Counted from the stretch's first letter, positions 1 to 7,852 are shown. The stretch is DNA of 21,523 nucleotides from Merdimonas sp963929015 (GCF_963929015.1 NZ_CAWVHE010000005.1:1-21523); one strand, 5' to 3'. The notes: generated by a model from the letters alone, not told the origin. Numbers and translations: made by a program.

Positions 1-17
1 ACACTAGATCGCGTGTT
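1..17. other. Probable untrimmed PacBio barcode plus one tailing base (not genomic)
   Basis: The first 16 bases, ACACTAGATCGCGTGT, match from memory the PacBio 16-mer barcode bc1012. The same bases appear reverse-complemented at the other end of the window. Base 17 fits the T/A overhang used in adapter ligation. The glutaminyl-tRNA synthetase reading frame runs with family-like residues up to Trp-Leu-Gly-Ala, then becomes unrelated sequence exactly here. The barcode identity is recalled; the terminal inverted repeat and the loss of homology are seen directly. Confidence 0.85.
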
Positions 18-286
18 GCTCCCAGCCATTTCACATCTTCCTTGATGGACTCCACAAACTCCAGATCCTCTTTGGTCGGATTGGTATCATCGAATCGCAG
101 ATGGAACGTGCCGTTATATTTTTCTGCCAGGCCATAATTCAACAGTATGGATTTTGCATGCCCGATATGCAGATATCCATTTGGCTCCGGCGGGAATCTG
201 GTGCAGACCTCGGTGTAGACACCCTCTGCCAGATCCTTATCTATTTCCTGCTCGATAAAATTCTTGGAAACCAATTCTTCTCCCAT
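1..286 (-). CDS. glnS: Glutaminyl-tRNA synthetase, N-terminal ~90 residues only (cut by the window end)
   Basis: This class I aminoacyl-tRNA synthetase charges tRNA-Gln in the cytoplasm. The visible N-terminus carries the TRFPPEPNGYLHIGHAKS block at residues 29-46, which contains the HIGH ATP-binding motif. It is followed by LRFDDTNPTKED at residues 63-74, the hallmark that separates the GlnRS/eukaryotic GluRS type from bacterial GluRS. The ATG at 286-284 has a strong ribosome site, GGAGG, about 7 bases upstream. Native sequence ends at residue 89-90, because bases 1-17 are probably barcode. The gene follows tRNA-Thr and its terminator, so it probably has its own promoter at 320-348. Possession of GlnRS means this organism need not rely solely on the GatCAB route for Gln-tRNA. 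Confidence 0.93.
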   Translation of the reverse strand, partial: MGEELVSKNFIEQEIDKDLAEGVYTEVCTRFPPEPNGYLHIGHAKSILLNYGLAEKYNGTFHLRFDDTNPTKEDLEFVESIKEDVKWLGATRDLV

Positions 287-319
287 GTTGTTCCTCCTCA
301 TTCTACGTAACTGTACCTT

Positions 320-348
320 ATATTATCATAAATATTTTTTTGAAACAA
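320..348 (-). promoter_or_regulatory. Possible glnS promoter
   Basis: TTGTTT (348-343), a 17-base spacer and TAATAT (325-320) lie between the tRNA-Thr terminator and the glnS ribosome site. Spacing is ideal but each box has only about four of six consensus bases. The call rests on position as much as on sequence. Confidence 0.45.
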
Positions 349-376
349 GGCGTTTATCCATTCTGGATTTTGATAG

Positions 377-402
377 AAAAAAAGACTCCCGAAAAGGGAG
401 TC
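377..402 (-). terminator. Rho-independent terminator after tRNA-Thr
   Basis: On the minus strand GACTCCC, a 5-base loop and GGGAGTC form a perfect 7-bp stem (402-384), followed at once by seven T residues. It sits 3 bases beyond the tRNA 3' end. It would end the tRNA transcript and any read-through from sigH. Confidence 0.93.
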
Positions 403-404
403 CA

Positions 405-477
405 AGCTGCCGAGCGGAATCGAACCGCCGACCTCCGCCTTACCAAGGCGACGCTCTACCGACTGAGCCACGGCAGC
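405..477 (-). tRNA. tRNA-Thr (GGT anticodon)
   Basis: A 73-base cloverleaf is visible. The acceptor arms GCTGCCG and CGGCAGC pair fully. The D arm is GCTC/GAGC, the anticodon stem TCGCC/GGCGG closes the loop TTGGTAA with anticodon GGT, and the T arm is GGCGG-TTCGATT-CCGCT. The discriminator base is T, and CCA is not encoded, so it must be added after transcription. It lies between sigH and glnS with its own promoter and terminator. Confidence 0.96.
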
Positions 478-505
478 ACGCATATCTGTCATATGCAACA
501 GTAGT

Positions 506-535
506 AATATACAATACACAGGACCTGTTTGTCAA
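506..535 (-). promoter_or_regulatory. Promoter of tRNA-Thr
   Basis: A perfect TTGACA (535-530), an 18-base spacer and TATATT (511-506) place the start of transcription near 500, about 22 bases before the tRNA. The -35 box begins 18 bases past the sigH stop, and no terminator separates them, so sigH transcripts may also run into the tRNA. Confidence 0.8.
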
Positions 536-553
536 TATCCTTTTTTACATTTT

Positions 554-1162
554 TTACTCTTTTTCTCTTTCCAGGATTTTTGCCGTCTTGGCCTTGATCC
601 TTTGGAGAGCATTGTCCACCGTTTTGGGGCTCTTATCCAGAAGTCTTGCTATTGTCTTGTAGTCCGTCCCCCTCAGATGGAGATAGAGCACCCGTTTTTC
701 CAGATCACTTAAACTCTCTTCCAGCCTGCTCTCGATCAACTCCGCATACTCCCGGCTGACAAAGAGCTCCTCCGGACTCGACTCCTGTCCGGCGGGCATG
801 GTCTCGATCAGCGGAGCGCTCTCTTCGTGATCTTCATAAAAAGACACATAGGTATTCAAAGGACTGTGTTTCTTTCTCCGGGATGCGGCAATCGCCGAAT
901 ACATCTGCCGGTTGATACACAGTCTGGAAAAGCTGAAAAAGGAGGCTCCCTGCTGTCCATCATAATCCTGCACCGCCTTAAAGAGGCCGATCATTCCCTC
1001 CTGGATCAGATCTTCATTCTCTCCGCCCAGAAGATACATGGCATTGGCTTCTTTGCGGACCTGATCCTTGTATTTTTCCATGATATGGTCCAGAGCATCC
1101 CTGTCGCCTTCCCGGTATCTGCGGATCAGTTCTTCATCCGCCATCTGCCCGTAATTTGGCAT
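554..1162 (-). CDS. sigH: RNA polymerase sporulation-type sigma factor SigH (Spo0H)
   Basis: This alternative sigma-70 family factor of 202 residues directs RNA polymerase to transition-state and early sporulation promoters in Firmicutes. Region 2 is clear, with ADEELIRRYREGDRDAL, then EDLIQEGMIGLFKAVQDYD (the core-binding 2.1-2.2 segment) and FFSFSRLCINRQMYSAIAASRRKKH (2.3-2.4). Region 4 is LSDLEKRVLYLHLRGTDYKTIARLLDKSPKTVDNALQRIKAK, including the helix-turn-helix that reads the -35 box. I chose the ATG at 1162 because GGGAGG lies upstream and the protein starts like its relatives; the frame stays open to 1276. It follows rlmB by 55 bases. In B. subtilis yacP lies between rlmB and sigH, and it is absent here. 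Confidence 0.93.
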   Translation of the reverse strand: MPNYGQMADEELIRRYREGDRDALDHIMEKYKDQVRKEANAMYLLGGENEDLIQEGMIGLFKAVQDYDGQQGASFFSFSRLCINRQMYSAIAASRRKKHSPLNTYVSFYEDHEESAPLIETMPAGQESSPEELFVSREYAELIESRLEESLSDLEKRVLYLHLRGTDYKTIARLLDKSPKTVDNALQRIKAKTAKILEREKE

Positions 1163-1217
1163 CCTTATGCCTCCCTCCCGCTGATTCCTCATCTGTTTTC
1201 CGTTTTCGCCCCCTGCA

Positions 1218-1982
1218 TTAGCCAAGGCGCTGTCTGACGATCTCATAGGCCAGGACGCCCGCCGCCACCGATGCATTCAGGGAACTGATCTGCCCTTTCA
1301 TGGGGATCGACGCCACAAAATCACAGGTTTCCTTGACCAGGCGTCCCACGCCTTCGCCTTCGCTGCCGATCACCAGGCCGATAGGGCCCTTCAGATTCAG
1401 GTCATACATACGTTCGCCGTCCATATCCGCACACACGAACCAGAGCCCCTGCTCCTTTAATTCCTCCATGGTCTTCACCAGATTGGTCACCTTCGCCACC
1501 GGGGTATAATGAAGCGCTCCCGCCGACGTCTTTGCCACCACCGCTGTAAGACCTGCTGCCCTGCGCTTCGGAATGATTACGCCATGGGCTCCCGCCAGGT
1601 TTGCCGTACGGATGATAGCCCCCAGATTATGGGGGTCTTCAATATTATCCAGAAGGATCAGAAACGGATCCTCACCACGCTCCTTTGCCAGCGCCAGCAT
1701 TTCTTCCACCGTGGAATACGCATAGGATGCAACACTTGCGATCACTCCCTGATGCTTTCCTGTCTCTGAGAGCTGGGACAAACGTTCCTTCCCTACAAAC
1801 TGGACAATGGTATCCTGTTTCCTTGCTTCTCTTAAGATTGTCTGTACCGGGCCGTCCTTACAGCCGTCCTGGACATAGAGCTTATCTACCGTTTTTCCGG
1901 ACCGGAAGGCCTCCAGTACGGCATTTCTGCCCTCGATCATATTTTCATTGGTTCTCTTTTCTTCTCTCATGAACTTCTCCAT
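1218..1982 (-). CDS. rlmB: 23S rRNA (guanosine-2'-O-)-methyltransferase RlmB, TrmH/SPOUT family
   Basis: It transfers a methyl group from S-adenosylmethionine to the 2'-OH of G2251 (E. coli numbering) in 23S rRNA. The N-terminal substrate-binding domain begins IEGRNAVLEAFRSGKTVDKLYV, near residue 16. The SPOUT catalytic domain follows, with its three motifs: LDNIEDPHNLGAIIRTANLAG (residues 111-131), IGLVIGSEGEGVGRLV, and IPMKGQISSLNASVAAGVLAYE, whose trefoil knot binds the cofactor. Length 254 is normal. An alternative ATG at 1970, four codons in, has the better ribosome site (GGAG, 6 bases away), so the true start may be there. It starts 19 bases after mrnC ends and is likely co-transcribed. 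Its cognate nucleotide is inferred from family. Confidence 0.92.
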   Translation of the reverse strand: MEKFMREEKRTNENMIEGRNAVLEAFRSGKTVDKLYVQDGCKDGPVQTILREARKQDTIVQFVGKERLSQLSETGKHQGVIASVASYAYSTVEEMLALAKERGEDPFLILLDNIEDPHNLGAIIRTANLAGAHGVIIPKRRAAGLTAVVAKTSAGALHYTPVAKVTNLVKTMEELKEQGLWFVCADMDGERMYDLNLKGPIGLVIGSEGEGVGRLVKETCDFVASIPMKGQISSLNASVAAGVLAYEIVRQRLG

Positions 1983-2001
1983 TCTGCCGCCTGTGTGCTA
2001 T

Positions 2002-2445
2002 TTACGACTCTTCCAGGCTTTCAAGCCCGGTCTTTACCAGCTTAAGCATCCGCTCCCAGTCCTTTTTCAGATACAGGTATCCCATCAGAGCCTCAAAGCC
2101 GGTTGCTCTGCGATAATCCGTTACCGACTGGTTTTTGGCCGGGGACACACTCTTGGAATTCCTTCCCCTTTTATATACCGCATGCTCCTCCTCTGTCAGT
2201 TCCTCCTGGAGACGCCTCATCATCTTCGACTGGGCAGACGCCTGCACCAGGGCACTGGTCTCTTTATGGAGTTTCTGTACCGGCTTATTACCCTCATTGA
2301 CTACCAGTGTCCGGATCAAAAGCTCATAGATCCCGTCCCCGATATAGGCCAGCGTGAGAGGGGAATACTCCTGTATCTCCACCTCTCTCAGCTGAAAGAT
2401 TTCCTGCATGGCGGCCTCAAACTGCCACTCTACGCTTTTTTCCAT
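2002..2445 (-). CDS. mrnC: Mini-ribonuclease III (MrnC), 23S rRNA maturation nuclease
   Basis: This 147-residue RNase III catalytic domain lacks a double-stranded RNA-binding domain, as is typical of MrnC, which trims the ends of 23S rRNA precursor in Firmicutes. The signature YIGDGIYELLIR (residues 34-45) supplies catalytic Asp37. ATGFEALMGYLYL (residues 114-126) supplies Glu118. Both metal-binding acidic residues are intact. The start overlaps the end of cysS by 16 bases, indicating translational coupling. This is the usual cysS-mrnC-rlmB order of Bacillus and many Clostridia. Confidence 0.94.
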   Translation of the reverse strand: MEKSVEWQFEAAMQEIFQLREVEIQEYSPLTLAYIGDGIYELLIRTLVVNEGNKPVQKLHKETSALVQASAQSKMMRRLQEELTEEEHAVYKRGRNSKSVSPAKNQSVTDYRRATGFEALMGYLYLKKDWERMLKLVKTGLESLEES

Positions 2446-3839
2446 TTTACGCCTTCTCTCGTATCTTCCAGAATGATCCCTTTTGCCAGCAGTTCGTCCC
2501 GGATAGCATCTGCCTTCGCAAAATCCTTTGCCTTTCTTGCCGCCTGTCTCTCTTCGATCATCTTCTCGATATCCTCGGCAAGCATTTCTTCTTCCTTATC
2601 CACGATCAGCCCCAGCACGTCGCACAGCTTCGTAAGACGTTCCAGAAGCTTCTTCAGATATTCCGCGGAGCTTTCCTCTGAGGTATTGGTATTAATATAT
2701 TTTACCAGATCAAAGACGGCTGCCACCGCGTCTGCCGTATTGAAATCATCATCCATGGCAGCTTCGAATTTACCCACAAATTCCTCTGTCTTTGCGTAAG
2801 CTTCCTGTTCTGCCTCTGTGAAAGCCTCTTCTTTTGCATTCTTCATCCGGAATTTCAGATTTTCTGCTGCATTTACAATACGCTCCAGTCCGTTTTTCGA
2901 AGCTTCCATCAGATCCGCGCTGAAGTTTAAGGGGCTCCTGTAGTGAGCGCTGAGCATGAAGAAACGCAGCACCTGCAGATCATACTGCTCGCTGATCTCC
3001 CGCACAGTCCGGAAGTTTCCAAGGGACTTACTCATCTTCTTATTGTCAATATTCAGGAACGCATTGTGCATCCAGTATTTTGCGAATTCTTTGCCGTTGG
3101 CCGCTTCACTCTGAGCGATCTCGTTTTCGTGATGAGGAAATACCAGATCCTCGCCGCCTGCATGAATGTCGATCTGCTCGCCCAGGTACTTCTTGGACAT
3201 CTCGGAGCATTCAATATGCCATCCCGGACGTCCCTCGGACCAGGGCGACTCCCAGAAAGGCTCTCCTTCTTTTTTCGGCTTCCAGAGCACGAAGTCCAGC
3301 GGGTCTTCCTTTTCATCCTCTCCGGTTACAAGAAGGGCACGCTCTCCGGAACGCAGGTCATCCAGATTCTTATGAGACAATTTGCCGTAATCCTCGAACT
3401 TCCGGGTACGATAGTAAACGGTGCCGTTCTTTTCGTAAGCATAACCCTTGTCGATCAGTGTCTGGATCATATCAACCATCCCGCAGATCTCCTCCGTAGC
3501 CAGCGGATTTTTCGTGGCCGGCTTGATGTTCATGCCTTCCATGTCTTTTTTGCACTCTGCAATATAGCGCTTCGATATCTCGTCAGCAGACACTCCCTCT
3601 TCAATGGCCTTTTTAATAATCTTGTCATCCACGTCTGTAAAGTTGGAAACAAAATTCACATCATAGCCTTTATACTCGAAATACCGGCGGACTGTGTCGA
3701 ACACGATCATAGGGCGCGCATTTCCAATATGGATAAGGTTATAGACGGTAGGTCCGCAGACATACATCCTTACTTTTCCTTCTTCCATAGGGACAAACTC
3801 CTCCTTTTTCCTGGATAAAGTATTATATAATTCTATCAT
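2430..3839 (-). CDS. cysS: Cysteinyl-tRNA synthetase
   Basis: This class I synthetase of 469 residues attaches cysteine to tRNA-Cys. It has the HIGN form of the HIGH motif at residues 37-40 and KMSKS at 268-272. The zinc ligands that recognise cysteine are Cys28 (CGPTVY), Cys211 (WHIECS), His236 and Glu240 (FPHHENEIAQ). I set the start at 3839, where AGGAGG precedes the ATG and the protein opens MIELYNTLSRKKEEF like other CysRS; the frame is open to 3941. It lies 29 bases after cysE, under the shared cysteine T-box leader, so charging enzyme and substrate supply are controlled together. Confidence 0.97.
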   Translation of the reverse strand: MIELYNTLSRKKEEFVPMEEGKVRMYVCGPTVYNLIHIGNARPMIVFDTVRRYFEYKGYDVNFVSNFTDVDDKIIKKAIEEGVSADEISKRYIAECKKDMEGMNIKPATKNPLATEEICGMVDMIQTLIDKGYAYEKNGTVYYRTRKFEDYGKLSHKNLDDLRSGERALLVTGEDEKEDPLDFVLWKPKKEGEPFWESPWSEGRPGWHIECSEMSKKYLGEQIDIHAGGEDLVFPHHENEIAQSEAANGKEFAKYWMHNAFLNIDNKKMSKSLGNFRTVREISEQYDLQVLRFFMLSAHYRSPLNFSADLMEASKNGLERIVNAAENLKFRMKNAKEEAFTEAEQEAYAKTEEFVGKFEAAMDDDFNTADAVAAVFDLVKYINTNTSEESSAEYLKKLLERLTKLCDVLGLIVDKEEEMLAEDIEKMIEERQAARKAKDFAKADAIRDELLAKGIILEDTREGVKWKKA

Positions 3840-3868
3840 CTTATTTTCCTCCTGAATCTTCTTTATTT

Positions 3869-4546
3869 TTAACCGATTTTCTCTTCCTGATGAAACTTGC
3901 AGATAATCTCCTCCAGCTCTTCGATCTTCCGGCGCATCCACAGATTATCATTCTGAAGCTTAAGAATATCACTGCTAATAGGATCCGGCAGATGTACCTG
4001 ATCCAGATCCATCCGCGGAATCCGCTGATTTTCTCTTTTTACGATCCGCCCCGGCACTCCTACTACTGTACAGTTCGGCGGAACCTCTTTCAGAACTACG
4101 CTGCCGGCACCAATCTTCGAATTTTCTCCGATGGTAAATGAGCCCAGCACCTTGGCTCCAGCACTTACCATCACGTTATCCTTCAGGGTAGGGTGACGCT
4201 TGCCATGTTCCTTACCGGTACCGCCAAGGGTAACGCCCTGGTACAGAGTCACATTATTGCCAAGCTCTGCCGTCTCCCCGATGATTACTCCACTGCCATG
4301 GTCGATGAACAGGCCCTTCCCGATCGTCGCACCCGGATGGATCTCGATCCCTGTTTTCCTTGCAGCCCGCTGAGATACCCATCTTGCCAGAAAATAATGT
4401 TTTTTCCGATACAGCTTATGAGCAACGCGGTAACGCAGGATTGCCTGAAAGCTGGGGTATAAAAACACCTCCATGTTAGACTTGATCGCCGGGTCTCGTT
4501 CACGGATTACCTGTATCTCTTCTTTTACATAAGATATGATTCCCAT
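3869..4546 (-). CDS. cysE: Serine O-acetyltransferase (first step of cysteine synthesis)
   Basis: It makes O-acetylserine from serine and acetyl-CoA in the cytoplasm. The 225-residue protein has the short N-terminal helical domain of the Bacillus type (RDPAIKSNMEVFLYPSFQAILRYRVAHKLY). A left-handed beta-helix of hexapeptide repeats follows, with IHPGATIGKGLFIDHGSGVIIGETAELGNNVTLYQGVTLGGTG containing the catalytic Asp-His pair, and GVPGRIVK at the end of the helix. The C-terminal ~25 residues are predicted to be a charged coiled coil. The ATG at 4546 has AGGAG 7 bases upstream. Expression is controlled by the T-box immediately upstream, whose specifier is a Cys codon. Confidence 0.95.
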   Translation of the reverse strand: MGIISYVKEEIQVIRERDPAIKSNMEVFLYPSFQAILRYRVAHKLYRKKHYFLARWVSQRAARKTGIEIHPGATIGKGLFIDHGSGVIIGETAELGNNVTLYQGVTLGGTGKEHGKRHPTLKDNVMVSAGAKVLGSFTIGENSKIGAGSVVLKEVPPNCTVVGVPGRIVKRENQRIPRMDLDQVHLPDPISSDILKLQNDNLWMRRKIEELEEIICKFHQEEKIG

Positions 4547-4591
4547 ACACACGCTCCTTTTATGATTTTCAGAATAGGGTCTCTGATGGAA

Positions 4592-4629
4592 TAAAAAAAA
4601 CTTCGTCTCCTGCATGCAAGAGACGAAGT
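4592..4629 (-). terminator. T-box-controlled terminator
   Basis: ACTTCGTCTC (4629-4620) pairs fully with GAGACGAAGT (4609-4600) around a 10-base loop and runs into eight T residues. It is the off state of the cysteine T-box. It would also stop any transcript running in from the sensor kinase gene upstream, which has no terminator of its own that I can find. Confidence 0.93.
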
Positions 4630-4907
4630 ATATCCGCGGTTCCACTCTTTTAGAGATTCCTTTTCTTAGTTCCCGTTACTCAGGGCAGAAAAGTCCTCTC
4701 CTCTTTCGGACGCCTAACGCGCGTCTGACGTACCCGGCTACCCGATACTCTGTCTGGCCTTTCATGCCGCACTTTTCGCTCGCCGGATCGACTCCCGGAT
4801 GCACTTCACAGACACTTCCGCTTAAAACTGCTCTCAGCCGGTGACAGTTTCTCTCTGGCAGCCTATGTTATCTGTTACTCTTTCCGTTCTACGTCTTTTT
4901 CGTATAG
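4592..4907 (-). promoter_or_regulatory. T-box riboswitch leader, cysteine-specific (UGC specifier)
   Basis: The leader of the cysE operon contains the conserved T-box sequence AGAGTGGAACCGCGG at 4648-4634. It is followed by a competing terminator at 4629-4592. The specifier is read as TGC (4803-4801), preceded by GAAG and followed by A and CCGGGAG, matching the usual specifier-loop context; UGC is a Cys codon and fits cysE-cysS. Uncharged tRNA-Cys would pair with the specifier and, through its CCA end, with the T-box bulge, favouring the antiterminator. AAGAG in the T-box can pair with CTCTT inside the 5' arm of the terminator. Confidence 0.95.
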
Positions 4908-4912
4908 ATTAT

Positions 4913-4941
4913 ATCATATGTGAAAATCTGGGTTTTGTCAA
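4913..4941 (-). promoter_or_regulatory. Promoter of the cysE-cysS T-box operon
   Basis: Perfect TTGACA (4941-4936), a 17-base spacer and TATGAT (4918-4913). The -35 box contains the TGA stop codon of the upstream kinase gene, so the promoter begins inside that gene. A nearby TATAAT at 4913-4908 would need a 22-base spacer and is less likely the -10 box. Confidence 0.85.
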
Positions 4942-7019
4942 CACAAATCCCGGAATCTCACCTGTGTTTTAAACAGATCTCCGTCAATTTCTATGCCAAA
5001 CTCCCCTCCCTGAAGTTCTACAAAGCTTTTCACGATGGCAAGGCCAAGCCCTGCACCTTCTGTATTTCTGGCGGCATCTCCTCTGACAAACCGCTCTGTC
5101 AGCTCCTGCCCCTGAATGTTCAGCTCTTGTTCGGAAATATTCTTCATCCGGATCACCGCCTGGTCATCTTCCCGCAGGATCTCAATAAACACCCTGGTAT
5201 GAGGCATGGCATACTTTACGATGTTCACCAGCAGGTTTTCAAAGATCCGATAGGTCTTCTGACTGTCCAGACGGACGGTCAGCTTTTCTTCCGGATAGCT
5301 GCATCTGAAATCCAGGTCAGCCTTTTTGATCTTGTCCTCCAGCTCCAGCTTTACCTGCTTGAACAGGTTAACCACATCCACATCCATTAGCTCCAGCTTC
5401 ACATTTCCAGAGCCCGCCTTGCTGATCTCAAACAGATCCTCGATCAGGACTTTCAGCCGCTGGGACTTCTTCTCCAGCACCTCCACGTATTCCTTCTGCT
5501 TTCCCGGATCCTCTTCCTTTTTTAGAAGATCCACATAAGTAATGATTGCCGTCAGCGGAGTCTTCAGGTCATGAGACACGTTGGTGATAAGTTCTGTTTT
5601 CATCCGCTGGCTTTTCACCTCTTCCTCCACCGCTTTTCCGAATCCCTCCTGGATCTTTTGAAGGCTTTCCGCCACCGGTTCAAAAAGCCCCGTGTCAGCG
5701 GGAATCTCGGTCTTTAGATCCCCGTTTGCGATGGCCGCCGCCGCTATATTGAGGCGGTCATATTTCTCACGGATATCCCGGAAGTACCCTCTCAGGAAGT
5801 AGAATAATACTGCGGAATAAATCACCAGCAGGATCAGGCCATAGTACCAAAAGCAGGTAATTACTGCCAGGATCACAAAATTAAGTCCCACCACCTTCAG
5901 GATCATCCGGTTATTTACGTCAGATAGTTTCAGGTCCAGCAGGGTGTCCATCGCCCGTTTCCGCCATCTTCCCATGGTTTCCCAGGCTTCTTTTACGCCT
6001 TTTCGGATGCCGCACTTCTGGGACACCAAAAGAGAATATTCCTTGAAATACGGTATAGGTCCAAGGACAAAGATCCGCCTCAGGTTTCCTGCCGCCCAGT
6101 AGACAACCGCAAAATACAGGAACCATACGGCAAGATCCAAAGGCCCTGCCACGCCATCACTTCGGCGGATCATCCATCCTGCATTTACACACACTGCTGT
6201 AATGACCAGGACAGCTGCAATGCACACCACTTCCAGCGGTGCCCGGAACACCTTTTCGTCTCCGGTGTTGAAAGATTTGACCAGCGGATATAAAAGCGCC
6301 GCCGCAGCCACCAATAAGCTCAGCCCGAAGATATGCGTCTGTCCGCCATCTGGCAGCAGATCGTCTGCATAGTAAAAATGCTCTTCCAGATATGTCCAGA
6401 GGTTTCCCTCTGTCATCGCAAAGGTAAATTCTCTGTTCGCAGGCATCGGAATATCATACTCCGAAGGCATTTCCCCCCAGTAATCCCCTGCCTCCAGTCC
6501 ATTCAGGACCCTCCGGAATTCCCGGGCAATTTCCGCACGGTCCGGCCCTTTCCGGACCCGGATATCCGCCTCCCCATTTCCGTCATAGCTTAAGTTCAGT
6601 GCAATGGCATAATTCGAGAAGTCTCCCTCTGTCAGATCCTCCCCTATAGGCGCCACACTCTGCGAAATAACGTCGCCGTCCCCATCTGCCATCACATACT
6701 CCAGGTAAGGATAGAATCCGTCATATTCCTGCAGGGTGCTGGGGATGACGTCTTCCAGACTCATGCCCGCATATCCGGTTCCTTCTTCCCCCCACGAAAC
6801 GTCCCTGTCTTCTTCAAGATAAATGACCCAGGAGGCCTGGACAAACTGCCTTAAGAAATCCTCGGAACGAAGCATTGCCTGCCTTGAATTTTCCTGTTCC
6901 TCCTTCATCTGGTTTTCATAAAGGCCATAGTACGATGTTATATTTGCCGTTGCCATCAAAAGAGTCAGTATGATCAGCACTACCGCCAGCTTATGCCTGT
7001 TTTTCAATTTTGTATCCAA
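4938..7019 (-). CDS. Membrane sensor histidine kinase with large multi-pass N-terminus
   Basis: This is the kinase of a two-component pair, 693 residues long. A first membrane segment lies near residues 10-30. An extracytoplasmic stretch of roughly 190 residues follows, then about four to six hydrophobic segments between residues 225 and 425. A HAMP-like linker (AAAAIANGDLKTEIPADTG) leads to the kinase core. The H-box is NVSHDLKTPLTAI with phospho-accepting His483. The N-box is FENLLVNIVKYA near residue 595, and the G-box EGAGLGLAIVKSF is near 655. The start is a TTG inside the end of the regulator gene, giving a 29-base overlap; another TTG four codons later has better spacing from GGGGAG. 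The signal sensed is unknown; the sequence does not identify a named system. Confidence 0.88.
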   Translation of the reverse strand: MDTKLKNRHKLAVVLIILTLLMATANITSYYGLYENQMKEEQENSRQAMLRSEDFLRQFVQASWVIYLEEDRDVSWGEEGTGYAGMSLEDVIPSTLQEYDGFYPYLEYVMADGDGDVISQSVAPIGEDLTEGDFSNYAIALNLSYDGNGEADIRVRKGPDRAEIAREFRRVLNGLEAGDYWGEMPSEYDIPMPANREFTFAMTEGNLWTYLEEHFYYADDLLPDGGQTHIFGLSLLVAAAALLYPLVKSFNTGDEKVFRAPLEVVCIAAVLVITAVCVNAGWMIRRSDGVAGPLDLAVWFLYFAVVYWAAGNLRRIFVLGPIPYFKEYSLLVSQKCGIRKGVKEAWETMGRWRKRAMDTLLDLKLSDVNNRMILKVVGLNFVILAVITCFWYYGLILLVIYSAVLFYFLRGYFRDIREKYDRLNIAAAAIANGDLKTEIPADTGLFEPVAESLQKIQEGFGKAVEEEVKSQRMKTELITNVSHDLKTPLTAIITYVDLLKKEEDPGKQKEYVEVLEKKSQRLKVLIEDLFEISKAGSGNVKLELMDVDVVNLFKQVKLELEDKIKKADLDFRCSYPEEKLTVRLDSQKTYRIFENLLVNIVKYAMPHTRVFIEILREDDQAVIRMKNISEQELNIQGQELTERFVRGDAARNTEGAGLGLAIVKSFVELQGGEFGIEIDGDLFKTQVRFRDLC

Positions 7020-7698
7020 CTCCCCACACCACCTTCAAATATTTTGGTTCTCTGGGATTGATCTCAATCTTCTCCCGGATATTTCTTACATGCACCATGA
7101 TCGTATCTGTGTTGACGGCCCGCTCATGCCATACCCATTCATAGATCTCTTCCGCTGAAAACACCTGCCCCGGATGTGTCATCATAAGCAGCAGGATCTT
7201 GTATTCTGTCGGCGTCACCTTCACCAGCTCCCCGTCCACCGTCACTTCTACTCTGTCCTCATTGAGTTCCAGTCCGCCAACGATATGTATATGCTCCTCT
7301 TTGGTATTCTGATCCAGCTTTTCCATAAACCGCCGGTATCTGCGGAGCTGGGAATTTACCCTTGCCAGAAGTTCCATAGGCGTAAATGGTTTGGTCACAT
7401 AATCATCCGCCCCCATGTTAAGCCCCAGGATCTTATCCACTTCCTCTGACTTCGCCGATAAAAATATCACCGGGAAATCATAGCTTTCCCGCAGTTTCAT
7501 CGTCATCTGGATCCCGTCCATCCTTGGCATCATAACATCCACAATGGCCAGGTGGATTTCTTCTTTCCGGATCACATCCAGGCCCTCGATACCATCCGCA
7601 GCCTGGAACACTTCATATCCCTGGCTTTTTAAATATATCTCGATCCCTTCCCGGATTTCCTTGTCATCTTCTACGATCAGCACATGGTTCATTTCCAT
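6991..7698 (-). CDS. OmpR/PhoB-family response regulator, partner of the adjacent kinase
   Basis: This 235-residue transcription factor is activated by phosphorylation. The receiver domain spans residues 1-120, with acidic pocket Asp11/Asp12, phospho-accepting Asp54 (AIVDVMMPRMDG), Ser81 and Lys103 (TKPF). The winged-helix DNA-binding domain runs from about residue 135 to the end, with TPTEYKILLLMMTHPGQVFSAEEIYEWVW and the recognition helix in NTDTIMVHVRNIREKIE. I set the start at the ATG at 7698, which has GGGGAG 9 bases upstream; the frame is open to a TTG at 7752. The 29-base overlap with the kinase gene implies coupled translation. The target genes cannot be read from the sequence. Confidence 0.94.
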   Translation of the reverse strand: MEMNHVLIVEDDKEIREGIEIYLKSQGYEVFQAADGIEGLDVIRKEEIHLAIVDVMMPRMDGIQMTMKLRESYDFPVIFLSAKSEEVDKILGLNMGADDYVTKPFTPMELLARVNSQLRRYRRFMEKLDQNTKEEHIHIVGGLELNEDRVEVTVDGELVKVTPTEYKILLLMMTHPGQVFSAEEIYEWVWHERAVNTDTIMVHVRNIREKIEINPREPKYLKVVWGVGYKIEKQA

Positions 7699-7733
7699 AG
7701 TATCTTTCTCCCCTCGTTTTCTTTCCTGTCTTA

Positions 7734-7762
7734 ATGATACGATTTTATGCAAATATCGTAAA
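7734..7762 (-). promoter_or_regulatory. Probable promoter of the two-component operon
   Basis: TTTACG (7762-7757), a 17-base spacer and TATCAT (7739-7734), each matching most of the sigma-A consensus, lie about 36 bases before the regulator ATG. An unused ribosome-site-like AGGAGG lies just upstream, near 7770-7776. Confidence 0.6.
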
Positions 7763-7852
7763 GACCTTCCTCCTTTCTATCTAACAGCATAGCCCATATT
7801 TCTTAAGAGCATCCGGACAAATTTCTAAAGATATTCTGAAGAAAACAAGTGC

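Noticed and set aside
1948..2799. Long plus-strand open frame opposite mrnC and cysS (283 codons)
   Set aside because: It is rich in Ser, Leu and Phe with no family resemblance, as expected for the complement of conserved minus-strand genes. The same applies to the plus-strand frames at 2943-3818, 11672-12391 and 17598-18284.
4908..4941. TTGACA with TATAAT at 4913-4908 as the T-box promoter
   Set aside because: The spacer would be 22 bases. TATGAT at 4918-4913 gives the ideal 17.
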